In this document: piece after piece, positions 34,479 to 42,141 of the stretch | How positions within the stretch are numbered: position 1 is the stretch's first letter | How the letters are laid out: each line of letters opens with the position of its first letter | Assembly (NCBI RefSeq): GCF_009769385.1 | Contig: NZ_VKAB01000039.1 | Coordinates: 23,391 to 87,390, forward strand | From: Saccharothrix deserti | Lineage (GTDB): Bacteria; Actinomycetota; Actinomycetes; Mycobacteriales; Pseudonocardiaceae | DNA length: 64,000 bases | Direction of reading: 5' to 3' | Translations under genes and position numbers: made by a program | The notes under the pieces: generated by a model | What the model saw: only the letters and a program-made list of their open reading frames with translations | The model's database searches: none | What the model was told of the DNA's origin: nothing

Positions 34479-35557
34479 TCCCTACGGATCTGCCCGTTCA
34501 CATCGAGCAAGACAAGACCGCTCGCGCGAAGGTGCTCGACGCCTGCGGTATGACGTGCACGTTCTGCCACAACGAGGGCACACCCGTTGCGGTGGACAAC
34601 CGCCGTCGTCCTGTCGGCGACTTCACGATCGCCGGTCCCAGCGGGCGCATGTCGATCTACGCCGCCACCAACGGCGCGGCGTTCTTGCCTGCTCCGATGC
34701 CCGCGAACGAGCAGTTCGGGCACGCGCTGGTCGCGTTATGCGATGCGCTGCACCTGACCGAGGTCCACCTGACCGGCGGTGAACCCACCCTGCACCCCGC
34801 CATCGCGCGGCTGACGAAGATCGCCACCGAGGCGGGTTTGCGGGTCGGGATGACGTCCAACGGAGAGCACGGCGCGGAGGTGCTTCCCGACTGCGCCGCC
34901 GCTGGACTCGACCGGGTGAACTTCTCGATCTTCGGTACGACGGCCGACGAACTCGCCGAGACTCAGCACGCCCGCTACCGCAATCCCGAACGTGCGCAGC
35001 GCAAGATCGACGCCCTGAAACGCTCAATCGCCGTCTGTGAGGCGCACGGGGTCAAGGCCAGCGCGAACATCGTGGTGCTCGACTACAGCCACGCGCCGCG
35101 CGTGCACCGCCTGCTCGATGAGTACTCCCCGCACCTGTCGGTCCGGCTGCTCAACTCGCTGGACCACGGCACGGCCTCCGTCGAGGCCATCGAGCGCATC
35201 CTGGCTGAGCGCGGAGCTGTCGCCGAGGCGCACTACATCACCGCAGGCGTCTCCGGGGCGCGTACCGCCTACCGCCTCCCGGACGGACGGCGGGTGTATT
35301 TCAAGCAGATTCGGCGCGTCCGGCTGCCCGAGACGTGCGCCGGATGCCGGTTCAACAACGACACCGACTGCCAAGAGGGTTTCTACGGTGTGCGGCTCTA
35401 CTACGACCGCAACGGCCGCTACCAGGTCGGTGTCTGCATCCAACGGATGGACCTGTCCATGACCCTTGACGACTTCCTCACCGGGCCGGTGCTGGCAGAA
35501 GTGCTGGCCCTGCGTGAGGTCGAGTACGACCGACTCACCCGCCGCCACGCGGCATAA
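34475..35557 (+). CDS. MoaA-like radical SAM enzyme
   Basis: This 360-aa protein carries the radical SAM cluster motif C24-x3-C28-x2-C31 in LDACGMTCTFCHNEG. The SAM-binding GGE is in VHLTGGEPTLHP and a core strand is in RVGMTSNGEHG. C-terminal cysteines C288, C291, C299 and C321 (CAGCRFNNDTDC and GVCIQRMD) could hold an auxiliary iron-sulfur cluster, as in MoaA. The substrate is unknown. Similar uncharacterised proteins exist in streptomycetes, to my memory. It lies between the possible membrane ORF and the CYTH gene in the element 2 cargo. Confidence 0.85.
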   Translation: MIPTDLPVHIEQDKTARAKVLDACGMTCTFCHNEGTPVAVDNRRRPVGDFTIAGPSGRMSIYAATNGAAFLPAPMPANEQFGHALVALCDALHLTEVHLTGGEPTLHPAIARLTKIATEAGLRVGMTSNGEHGAEVLPDCAAAGLDRVNFSIFGTTADELAETQHARYRNPERAQRKIDALKRSIAVCEAHGVKASANIVVLDYSHAPRVHRLLDEYSPHLSVRLLNSLDHGTASVEAIERILAERGAVAEAHYITAGVSGARTAYRLPDGRRVYFKQIRRVRLPETCAGCRFNNDTDCQEGFYGVRLYYDRNGRYQVGVCIQRMDLSMTLDDFLTGPVLAEVLALREVEYDRLTRRHAA

Positions 35558-35597
35558 CGTCGGACCAGCACCGATCAACCAGGAAGGACGGCCGCGA

Positions 35598-36146
35598 GTG
35601 CCGATCGAGCACACTGCGCCCATTGAGTTCGAAGGCAAGATCCTCGACGTCGATCCCGCCGAGATGGAACGGCTCATCCTCGACAAGGGCGGGCAGAAGG
35701 TCGGCGAGCGGTTCATGCGCCGCTACGTCTACGACATCACGCCCGGCGACCAGTCCAAGTGGATCAGGCTCCGGGACACGGGCGACGAGGTGACGCTGAC
35801 CGTCAAGCAGATCACCAGCGACGCCATCGACGGCACCCACGAGACTGAGGTACGCGTTGACGACTTCGACGCGACCAACGCCCTGCTCGGCGTGCTCGGG
35901 TTCACCGCGAAGTCGTACCAGGAGACCAAGCGCACGAGCTTCGTCCTCGACGGCGCGCAGGTCGAGATCGACACGTGGCCGCGCATCCCGCCCTACGTCG
36001 AGATCGAGGCCGGATCGAAGGACGAGGTCGTTCGGGTCGCCGCGCTGCTCGGCTACGCCGAGGAGGAGCTGACCGGGGAGAACACCATCAAGGTCTACGC
36101 CCTCTACGGCATCGACCTGAACACCATCCCTGAACTGCGCTTTTAG
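35598..36146 (+). CDS. CYTH domain protein (class IV adenylate cyclase-like)
   Basis: This 182-aa protein has the CYTH signature ExExK (EFEGK at residues ~9-14), followed by RRYVYDITPGDQSKWIRLRD, VTLTVKQITSD, HETEVRVDDF and QVEIDTWPRIPPYVEIEAG, the expected run of charged strands in the tunnel fold. CYTH enzymes act on triphosphates (ThTPase, polyphosphatase, CyaB). A GTG at 35598 follows AGGAAGG. It is the last cargo gene, 40 bases after the radical SAM gene. Confidence 0.85.
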   Translation: MPIEHTAPIEFEGKILDVDPAEMERLILDKGGQKVGERFMRRYVYDITPGDQSKWIRLRDTGDEVTLTVKQITSDAIDGTHETEVRVDDFDATNALLGVLGFTAKSYQETKRTSFVLDGAQVEIDTWPRIPPYVEIEAGSKDEVVRVAALLGYAEEELTGENTIKVYALYGIDLNTIPELRF

Positions 36147-36304
36147 GCATCATCAGGTGTGCTCGGTGTGTGCCCGAAGTGAGCCCGGACGCGCGATGAT
36201 CACGCGGTAGAGATCGTCACCGAAAGGCAGCGAACCTGGTCTGACCTGCACAGGCCAGACCAGGACGGTAGCGCCCGGCAGCAACCATCATGATCGGGAC
36301 GGAA

Positions 36305-36345
36305 CTACGGATCAGAAGGTTGCAGGTTCGAATCCTGCCGAGCGC
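36305..36345. repeat. attachment site 3 (right end of element 2)
   Basis: This is the third exact copy of the 41-bp tRNA-Arg 3' part. The sequence that follows should be the original chromosomal flank of the tRNA gene. Confidence 0.93.
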
Positions 36346-36354
36346 GCCACGCAG

Positions 36355-36388
36355 AACCGCAGTGAGACCACCGTCTCGCTGCGGTTTT
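36355..36388 (+). terminator. probable original tRNA-Arg terminator
   Basis: A 14-bp stem with one G-T pair (36355-36368 with 36373-36386) and a 4-nt loop is followed by TTCG. Its distance from the tRNA end is typical of a tRNA terminator, now displaced 24.6 kb from the tRNA by the insertions. Confidence 0.7.
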
Positions 36389-36426
36389 CGCTTTCCCCGG
36401 GCATTGCCTTTGCCCGCATCGCCGAG

Positions 36427-36900
36427 ATGCCCTCTGCATGGAAGCCTTGGTGGGTGGTCGAAGGGTGTTTGATCTGCGCGAAGCACCGAGGCGAAGGGCC
36501 GTTGGTCGGACCGGTGGTCTGGCGGAACGATCTGCTCGTGGTGTCGCACCGGCCCGTCGACGACACCGGGACCGGGGTTCCCGGGCACCTCTTTGTCGAG
36601 ACCCGACGGCACGTCGTGTCACTCGACGGGCTTGAGCCGGACGAGGTCGGAGCGGTCGCGGAAGCGGCGTGGCGGGCGGGTCGTGCGTTGCGGGCCGAAC
36701 TGGATCCCCAGTTCGTCTTCTCCGCGGTCGTCGGTCGGGCTGTGGCGCACTTCCACCAGCACGTTTTCGTCCGCCACGCGGGCACTCCCGACGACGTCGG
36801 CTGGATGGACGGGCACTTGTGGGCCGGCGCACCACGCATGACGTCCGACGACATCCGGCAACTCTGCGGACGCCTCCAGCGCCACTTCCCGGGACCGTGA
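36427..36900 (+). CDS. HIT family (histidine triad) protein
   Basis: This 157-aa protein has the HIT motif AHFHQHVFVRH (H-x-H-x-H) and an N-terminal CLICAKH region with zinc-like cysteines, as in many HIT hydrolases. GHLFVETRRHVVSLDGLEPD is the standard second strand. HIT proteins hydrolyse nucleoside phosphoramidates or dinucleotides. It starts just right of the element boundary and is part of the chromosome. Confidence 0.85.
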   Translation: MPSAWKPWWVVEGCLICAKHRGEGPLVGPVVWRNDLLVVSHRPVDDTGTGVPGHLFVETRRHVVSLDGLEPDEVGAVAEAAWRAGRALRAELDPQFVFSAVVGRAVAHFHQHVFVRHAGTPDDVGWMDGHLWAGAPRMTSDDIRQLCGRLQRHFPGP

Positions 36901-36929
36901 CGATCGCCGCCCGCCTCCGCCGCACGCGG

Positions 36930-36995
36930 ATGTAAAAGATGCTTGACATCATGTCAAGCCGCGCTTACCTTAAGGGTGTCAAGTTTCCTTTACAT
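36930..36995 (+). promoter_or_regulatory. promoter with palindromic operator
   Basis: TTGACA (36943-36948) and TACCTT (36966-36971) are spaced by 17 bases. The -35 lies in a perfect palindrome with arms GCTTGACAT/ATGTCAAGC around one base (36941-36959). Another TGTCAAG half-site lies at 36977, and outer arms ATGTAAA/TTTACAT are at 36930 and 36989. The small XRE gene at 37425 is the likely binder. Confidence 0.7.
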
Positions 36996-37005
36996 GGAGT
37001 GTGCG

Positions 37006-37425
37006 ATGTCCTACGAGGAGAAGGGAACCCTGGTGTACCTGGTGGTCAGTGCGCTGACCTACCTCGGGTACGTCGGGGTGGTCCTGAGTCGGGCCGGTGG
37101 TGCGCCGATGGCCGAGGTGTCGTACGTGTCGCCCATGTTGTGGTCCATCGGCATCTCCATCGGGCTGTCCATCGTCGGGCGCATCGCGTTCGAGATGGCA
37201 AAGCCCAGCGAGAGCCACAAACCCGACGCCCGCGACCGCGACATCGACCGGTTCGGGGAGCACGTGGCCGGGATCGTGCTCGGCGGCGGCATGGTGCTGC
37301 CGTTCGGGTTGGCGCTGGCCGAGGCGCCGCACTTCTGGATCGCCAACGCCATCTACGCGGTGTTCACGCTGTGGGCGGTGTTCGGGGCGTCGGTCAAGTT
37401 GGTCGCGTACCGGCGGGGGTTCTAG
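37006..37425 (+). CDS. four-helix membrane protein paired with a small XRE regulator
   Basis: This 139-aa protein has about four membrane helices (LVYLVVSALTYLGYVGVVLS; LWSIGISIGLSIVGRIAFEM; GIVLGGGMVLPFGLALA; ANAIYAVFTLWAVFGASVKL) and a conserved RDRDIDRFGEHV loop, in the style of DUF2178-like proteins. The ATG at 37006 follows GGAG. Its stop overlaps the start of the XRE gene (TAGTG). Such membrane-protein/XRE pairs are common and their role is unknown. Confidence 0.7.
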   Translation: MSYEEKGTLVYLVVSALTYLGYVGVVLSRAGGAPMAEVSYVSPMLWSIGISIGLSIVGRIAFEMAKPSESHKPDARDRDIDRFGEHVAGIVLGGGMVLPFGLALAEAPHFWIANAIYAVFTLWAVFGASVKLVAYRRGF

Positions 37426-37646
37426 TGGGCAAGCCGACCAGGATCACCAACTCGATCCGTGCACTCCGCTTCGCCAACGGCGAGATGACGCAGGCCGAAC
37501 TGGCCAGGCGGATCGACGTCACCCGTCAGACGATCATCGCCATCGAACAGGGCAAGTACTCGCCCTCGCTGGAGATGGCGTTCCAGATCGCCCGCGTTTT
37601 CAACGTCCCGCTCGGCGACGTGTTCCAGTACCCGGAGGACGACTGA
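37425..37646 (+). CDS. small XRE transcriptional regulator (YozG-like)
   Basis: This 73-aa protein is a single HTH domain (TQAELARRIDVTRQTIIAIE, then QGKYSPSLEMAFQIARVFNV, ending DVFQYPEDD). It overlaps the membrane gene upstream by one base and the oxidoreductase downstream by one base. It probably represses the promoter at 36943 through the palindrome there. Confidence 0.85.
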   Translation: MGKPTRITNSIRALRFANGEMTQAELARRIDVTRQTIIAIEQGKYSPSLEMAFQIARVFNVPLGDVFQYPEDD

Positions 37647-38608
37647 TGAGAGCGATCATCCAGGACGCGTACGGCGCCCCGGAAGCAGTGCTGCGCCTCG
37701 GCGAGATCGAGAAGCCGGCGGTCGGGGACGGCGAGGTGCTGGTGCACGTCCAGGCCGCCGCGGTCAACGGCACGGACTGGCACCTGCTCCGCGGCCTGCC
37801 CTACGCGGCACGGCCCGGGATCGGTGTGCGGCGACCGCGCAACCGGGTCCCGGGCCTGGAACTGGCCGGCACGGTCGAAGCTGTCGGCAAGGGCGTGACG
37901 ACCCACCAGATCGGTGACGAGGTGTTCGGGTGGTGTGGCGGCGCGTTCTGCGAGTACGTCGCGGTGCGCGAGGGTCGCGTGACGGCGAAGCCCGCCAACC
38001 TCACGCCGGAACAAGCGGCGGCCGTGCCGATCGCCGGATTCACCGCACTGCAAGCCGTTCGGGACCGGGGACGGGTGCGGGCCGGGCAGAAGGTGCTCGT
38101 CACCGGCGCTTCCGGGTGCGTCGGCACGTACGCCGTGCAGCTGGCCAAGCACTACGGCGCCGAGGTCACCGCGGTGTGCAGCGCGGCGAAGGCGACGATG
38201 GTCCGGGAACTCGGTGCGGACCACGTGCTCGACTACGCGGCCGGCCCGTTGACCGCGAACGGGTTCGACGTGGTGCTCGACATCTACGGCAACACCCCTC
38301 TGCGCACGATCAAGCGCCTGCTGAAGCCGGGCGGGACGGTCGCGCTCGTCGGCGGCACGGGCGGACCGTGGTTCATGGGCACCGACCGGTGGATCCGCGC
38401 GATGTTCGCGGCCCCGTTCCTCGGCATCAAGGTGCGGCCGCTCGTGCACAAGGACAGCCTCGACGACCTGGTGCTGCTCCGCGAGCTCATCGAGGCCGGC
38501 AAGCTCACGCCGGTGCTGGACCGGACGTACCCGCTCACCGAGGTCGCCGTCGCGATCGAGGACGTCCGGCGGGGCCGCGTGCGCGGACACGCCGTCGTCA
38601 CGCCGTAG
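37646..38608 (+). CDS. NAD(P)-dependent MDR oxidoreductase (quinone reductase-like)
   Basis: This 320-aa protein of the medium-chain dehydrogenase/reductase superfamily has a GroES-like N-terminal domain (GEVLVHVQAAAVNGTDWHLL; PGLELAGTVEAVGKGVTTHQ) and a Rossmann domain (VLVTGASGCVGTYAVQLAKH). No catalytic zinc ligands are evident, so a quinone oxidoreductase-like enzyme is more likely than a zinc alcohol dehydrogenase. It starts at the stop of the XRE gene (TGATG) and should be in its operon. Confidence 0.85.
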   Translation: MRAIIQDAYGAPEAVLRLGEIEKPAVGDGEVLVHVQAAAVNGTDWHLLRGLPYAARPGIGVRRPRNRVPGLELAGTVEAVGKGVTTHQIGDEVFGWCGGAFCEYVAVREGRVTAKPANLTPEQAAAVPIAGFTALQAVRDRGRVRAGQKVLVTGASGCVGTYAVQLAKHYGAEVTAVCSAAKATMVRELGADHVLDYAAGPLTANGFDVVLDIYGNTPLRTIKRLLKPGGTVALVGGTGGPWFMGTDRWIRAMFAAPFLGIKVRPLVHKDSLDDLVLLRELIEAGKLTPVLDRTYPLTEVAVAIEDVRRGRVRGHAVVTP

Positions 38609-38610
38609 CC

Positions 38611-38648
38611 GAACGGCCTGCCGGTGGTCGACCACCGACAGGCCGTTC
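38611..38648 (+). terminator. terminator after the MDR oxidoreductase
   Basis: GAACGGCCTG (38611-38620) pairs with CAGGCCGTTC (38639-38648), with an inner self-complementary GGTGGTCGACCACC. Confidence 0.7.
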
Positions 38649-38665
38649 AGGCACGCGGCCAGCGG

Positions 38666-38884
38666 CTAGCGGACGTAACCCTTCTTCTGCCACCCGAACT
38701 GAACCAGCTCGGGGTGGCTGCTCCAGGTGCCGGTCACCTGGACGAAGTTCGGCAGCGTTCTTCGGAAAAGCGGGTGGTCGGGACGTCCGAGGTGCGGTGG
38801 ACGTGGCATCGGAAAAGCCGTTGGTCGTTTCCCGCTGCCGGCGTCCGCTGTGAGAAGGCAAGCTGTTCGACCAGGCCCCGACAA
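38666..38884 (-). CDS. short ORF, possible gene fragment
   Basis: This 72-aa frame ends in NFVQVTGTWSSHPELVQFGW, which looks more protein-like than its Arg/Pro-rich start. It may be the tail of a lost gene or chance. The rest of 38609-38971 contains only terminator hairpins. Confidence 0.25.
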   Translation of the reverse strand: MSGPGRTACLLTADAGSGKRPTAFPMPRPPHLGRPDHPLFRRTLPNFVQVTGTWSSHPELVQFGWQKKGYVR

Positions 38885-38921
38885 GCGGTTCCGGACAGCC
38901 CCGTTCGTTCCCGGACAACGA

Positions 38922-38957
38922 AAAGGGCGGCACCCACGAGCCGGGATGCCGCCCTTT
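38922..38957 (-). terminator. terminator of the serine hydrolase gene
   Basis: AAAGGGCGGCA and TGCCGCCCTTT form an 11-bp perfect stem, 15 bases past the stop of the leftward gene. It has a T-run on that strand. Confidence 0.75.
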
Positions 38958-38971
38958 CCGTCCGAGAGTGA

Positions 38972-39796
38972 TCAACCGCGCGTTCGACCCGACTCCGCCA
39001 GCACCCCGTCGGTGAACGCGGGCCAAGCCGCCACGGCCCACTCACCGAAGTTCCGATCGGTCAAGGTCACGCACGCGACCCCGGCGTCCGGGTCGATCCA
39101 CAAGAACGTGCCGCTCTGGCCGAAGTGACCGAACGTCCGAGGCGAACTCGAAGCCCCCGTCCAGTGCGGTGATTTCCCGTCCCGGATCTCGAACCCCAGT
39201 CCCCAGTCGTTGTTCTTCTGCAGCCCGTAACCCGGCAACACCCCGCGCAACCCCGGAAAAACCACCGACGTGGCCTCCGCCACCAGCTCACCGGACACGA
39301 GTTTCGGCGCCTGCACCTCCGCCGCGAACCGCACCAGATCCGACACCGTCGACGTGGCACCGGCCCCGGCCGAGCCGTCCAACGTGGACGACGTCATTCC
39401 CAACGGCCCGAACACCGCCTCCGCCAGGTATTCCGCGAACGGGATCTCGGTCGCCGCCTCCACGAAATCCGCCAGCACCTGGAACCCGGTGTTGGAGTAG
39501 ATCCGCTTGGCGCCCGGCGCGGCCTGGACGTCGGTCGAATCGAATGCCAATCCGGACGTGTGCGCGATCAGGTGGCGCACCGTCGAACCGGAAGGCCCGG
39601 CGGGCTGGTCCCATTCGACCGCGCCCTCTTCCACCGCCACCAGCACCGCGTACGACGTCAGCAGCTTCGTCACCGACGCCAACGGGAAACGGCGGTCGAT
39701 CGGGCCGTGCGTCCCCAACACCTCGCCCCGCGCGTCGACCACGGCCGTCGCCGCCGTCTCCACCGGCCACGATGACACCGCCTGCAAGCTCTCCAT
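38972..39796 (-). CDS. beta-lactamase family serine hydrolase
   Basis: This ~274-aa protein shows the class C beta-lactamase/DD-peptidase motifs: SxxK in FPLASVTKLLTSYAV, YxN in KRIYSNTGFQVLADFVEAA, and H-x-G in TFGHFGQSGTFLWIDPDAG. There is no signal peptide, so a cytoplasmic esterase or peptidase role is more likely than antibiotic resistance. The ATG at 39796 (MESLQAV) is preferred because a longer frame from 39820 would overlap the divergent RNase Z-like gene. Confidence 0.85.
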   Translation of the reverse strand: MESLQAVSSWPVETAATAVVDARGEVLGTHGPIDRRFPLASVTKLLTSYAVLVAVEEGAVEWDQPAGPSGSTVRHLIAHTSGLAFDSTDVQAAPGAKRIYSNTGFQVLADFVEAATEIPFAEYLAEAVFGPLGMTSSTLDGSAGAGATSTVSDLVRFAAEVQAPKLVSGELVAEATSVVFPGLRGVLPGYGLQKNNDWGLGFEIRDGKSPHWTGASSSPRTFGHFGQSGTFLWIDPDAGVACVTLTDRNFGEWAVAAWPAFTDGVLAESGRTRG

Positions 39797-39813
39797 GCCG
39801 CAGACTCTGCCAC

Positions 39814-40701
39814 GTGTCACCCCGAGAGCTGGTCGTCCTCGGCACCTCGAGCCAGGTGCCGACCCGCACCCGCAACCACAACGGCTACCTGCTGCGTTGG
39901 GACGCCGAGGGCTTCCTGTTCGACCCCGGCGACGGCACCCAGCGGCAGATGGTGCGCGCCGGCGTCGCGGCGAACGACATCACCAGGCTGTTCGTCACGC
40001 ACTTCCACGGCGACCACTGCCTCGGCGTGCCCGGCATCGTGCAGCGCCTGTCCCTCGACCGCGTCCCGCACACCGTGCACGCGCACTTCCCGGCCGAGGG
40101 CGCGGAGTTCTTCGACCGGCTGCGGCACGCCAGCTCGTTCCACGACGTGGCGGACGTCCGCGCGCACCCGGTCACCGAACCGGGCGTGATCGCCGAGGGG
40201 GCGTTCGGCCGGCTCGAAGCGCGGCGGCTCGACCACACGCTGCCCGCCTGCGGCTACCGCCTGGTCGAGCCGGACGGCCGCACGATGATCCCCGAACTCC
40301 TCGAGGCGCACGGCATCCACGGCCGCGCGATCCGCGAGCTCGAACCACCGCTGTTGGACGAGGTGAGCGTGCCGCGCCGGGGTCAGCGGTTCGCGTTCGT
40401 CATGGACACCCGGCTGTGCGACGGGGTGTTCGAGCTGGCCGACGGCGCCGACATGCTGGTCATCGAGTCGACGTACCTGCACGTCGACGAACCGCTCGCG
40501 GTGGAGTACGGGCACCTCACCGCACGTCAGGCGGCACGGGTCGCGGCCGAGTGCGGTGTCCGCAAGCTCGTCCTCACCCACTTCTCGCAGCGCTACACCG
40601 ACCCGCGCCTGTTCCACGACGAGGCCGCCGGGGTGTTCGACGGCGAGATCGTCGTGGCCGCCGACCTGGACCGGATCGCCGTGCCCCGACGGCGCGCGTG
40701 A
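39814..40701 (+). CDS. ribonuclease Z-like metallo-beta-lactamase protein
   Basis: This 295-aa protein has the zinc motif VTHFHGDHCLGVPG (HxHxDH), the N-terminal ELVVLGTSSQVPTRTRNHNG of RNase Z, and later metal ligands in FVMDTRLCDGVFEL and KLVLTHFSQRY. RNase Z trims tRNA 3' ends. The GTG at 39814 is divergent from the serine hydrolase. Another MBL phosphodiesterase role cannot be excluded. Confidence 0.85.
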   Translation: MSPRELVVLGTSSQVPTRTRNHNGYLLRWDAEGFLFDPGDGTQRQMVRAGVAANDITRLFVTHFHGDHCLGVPGIVQRLSLDRVPHTVHAHFPAEGAEFFDRLRHASSFHDVADVRAHPVTEPGVIAEGAFGRLEARRLDHTLPACGYRLVEPDGRTMIPELLEAHGIHGRAIRELEPPLLDEVSVPRRGQRFAFVMDTRLCDGVFELADGADMLVIESTYLHVDEPLAVEYGHLTARQAARVAAECGVRKLVLTHFSQRYTDPRLFHDEAAGVFDGEIVVAADLDRIAVPRRRA

Positions 40702-40753
40702 CCGCCGGGACGGCGCGCGTGACCGCCGAAATTGTCGGACCCCGTCGGTAGGA

Positions 40754-41662
40754 TCACTGCAAGGGTTCCCCTTGGCGGGGACCCCTGCGAAGCCGTTCGG
40801 ACCTGGCCGAAGGGCCGGAATCCGCGGCCTCGGCGGCCCACTGGTCGCGGACCAGCGTTTCGAGATCCGAGTGAGCCGGTCGCCAGCCCAACGCGTGCAG
40901 CCGGGTCGTGTCCGCACGCTGTTCGCGCACCTCGCCGGGGTGCGCGGGCCGCCGCACGACCGGCACCGGTCGGCCGGTCACCCGCTCCACGGCGGCCAGC
41001 ACGTCGGCCACGCTCGTCGGCGTCGCGCCGACGTTGAGCGCCTGGTAGCCCTTCTCGTCGCACTCCACCGCCGTCACGAACGCCCGCGCCACGTCCCGCA
41101 CGTGCACGAAGTCCCGCACCGCCGACCCGTCGCCGAACACCTCCATCGACGGCAGCCGCCCGGCCGCCACCCCGCACGCCCTGGTGATCACGCGCGTGTC
41201 GTCCCGGTCCCCGCCACCGGCGACGTTGAACAACCGCAGCGCCACCGCGCTCACCCGGCCCGCGGCGGCGGCCCACGCCAGCACGTCCTCGGCGGCGGCT
41301 TTGGAAGCCGCATAAGGGGTGGACGGCGCACGCGCGCAGTCCTCGTCGATCACACCGCCCCCGGAGACGGCGCCGTACACACCGGCCGTGGACGCCAGCA
41401 CGAACCGCGGCGGCGGCGACCGCAGCAGGTTCACCGTGCCGCCGACGTTCACGTCGTAGTAGCGCACCGGGTCGTCGAACGACTCCCGCACGCGCGCGAG
41501 GGCCGCCAGGTGCACGACCGCGTCGACCTCGCCGAAGCCGCCAAGCCCTTCGGACGACCGGACATCACCCGTAAAGGGGATAGGGGTGTGACCCGCGGCC
41601 GACAGCTCCGCCAGGACCGCCCGTCCGATGTACCCGGTGGATCCGGTGACCAGCACGCGCAT
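40754..41662 (-). CDS. NAD-dependent epimerase/dehydratase
   Basis: This 302-aa extended short-chain dehydrogenase has the Rossmann motif VLVTGSTGYIGRAVLAEL, the catalytic Y-x3-K in TPYAASKAAAEDVLAWA, and VFGDGSAVRDFVHVRDVARA typical of GalE-like UDP-sugar epimerases. The substrate is likely a nucleotide sugar. No sugar-pathway partners are adjacent. Confidence 0.85.
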   Translation of the reverse strand: MRVLVTGSTGYIGRAVLAELSAAGHTPIPFTGDVRSSEGLGGFGEVDAVVHLAALARVRESFDDPVRYYDVNVGGTVNLLRSPPPRFVLASTAGVYGAVSGGGVIDEDCARAPSTPYAASKAAAEDVLAWAAAAGRVSAVALRLFNVAGGGDRDDTRVITRACGVAAGRLPSMEVFGDGSAVRDFVHVRDVARAFVTAVECDEKGYQALNVGATPTSVADVLAAVERVTGRPVPVVRRPAHPGEVREQRADTTRLHALGWRPAHSDLETLVRDQWAAEAADSGPSARSERLRRGPRQGEPLQ

Positions 41663-41778
41663 GCCGACATCCCACCACGCGACCACTCGACCGGCGGTCA
41701 TCAAGAAGGTGGAAATTGACCCTAAAGGTGTGGACAGGCGGGGCCGATACAACCCAAGTGAGTTACCCGCACCCATCC

Positions 41779-41991
41779 ATGCACTCGGGCATCGACGGCG
41801 TTCTCGCTGAGTACGCCGTGCACGAGGCGAAGCGCCAGCGCTTCCTGGAGACCGCGGCCGCGATCGTGGCCGCCGCACCACCGTCGGTCGACGACACGCT
41901 CTTCGGCCTGACCCTCCCGTTCCCCAAGGCCAAGGGGCCGCGCGCCTTCCTGAACCGGGTTGACCAGGTACTTCGCGACGCCGCTCGATGA
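41779..41991 (+). CDS. small hypothetical protein
   Basis: This ~70-aa protein is helical (GIDGVLAEYAVHEAKRQRFL, then LTLPFPKAKGPRAFLNRVDQ) and not recognised. A TTG at 41716 with GAAGGTGG ahead would give a 91-aa form; the ATG at 41779 starts the part that looks protein-like. Confidence 0.45.
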   Translation: MHSGIDGVLAEYAVHEAKRQRFLETAAAIVAAAPPSVDDTLFGLTLPFPKAKGPRAFLNRVDQVLRDAAR

Positions 41992-42141
41992 TCTCGCAAG
42001 GACGTCGCTGAACCCATCGGCAAGTTTCATCCGGTCGTTGCCGGACCGTGCTAGGCCGAGCCCATCGCCTGCCTCTACAGTGCGTGGCACCCGGCGCTCG
42101 CCGGTTGTCTCGTCTGCTTCTCATAAAGCGAGTTCTCGGCG

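Larger units (their letters stand above)
26918..36345. mobile_element. integrated element 2 (decayed mobility, intact cargo)
   Basis: The ~9.4-kb stretch lies between the second and third 41-bp tRNA repeats. The order is integrase, XRE regulator, excisionase, small protein and replication ATPase. This is the order of actinomycete integrative elements, but three of these genes are broken. The right half is cargo: XRE/TPR regulator, NUDIX hydrolase, TauD-like oxygenase, 114-aa protein, small ORFs, radical SAM enzyme and CYTH protein. No transfer gene is seen. Confidence 0.85.

Noticed and set aside
34475..35557. Radical SAM enzyme considered as a prokaryotic viperin
   Set aside because: It has the same C-x3-C-x2-C spacing, but the N-terminal motif context and the four C-terminal cysteines fit MoaA-like enzymes rather than viperins. 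No nucleotide kinase partner is present.
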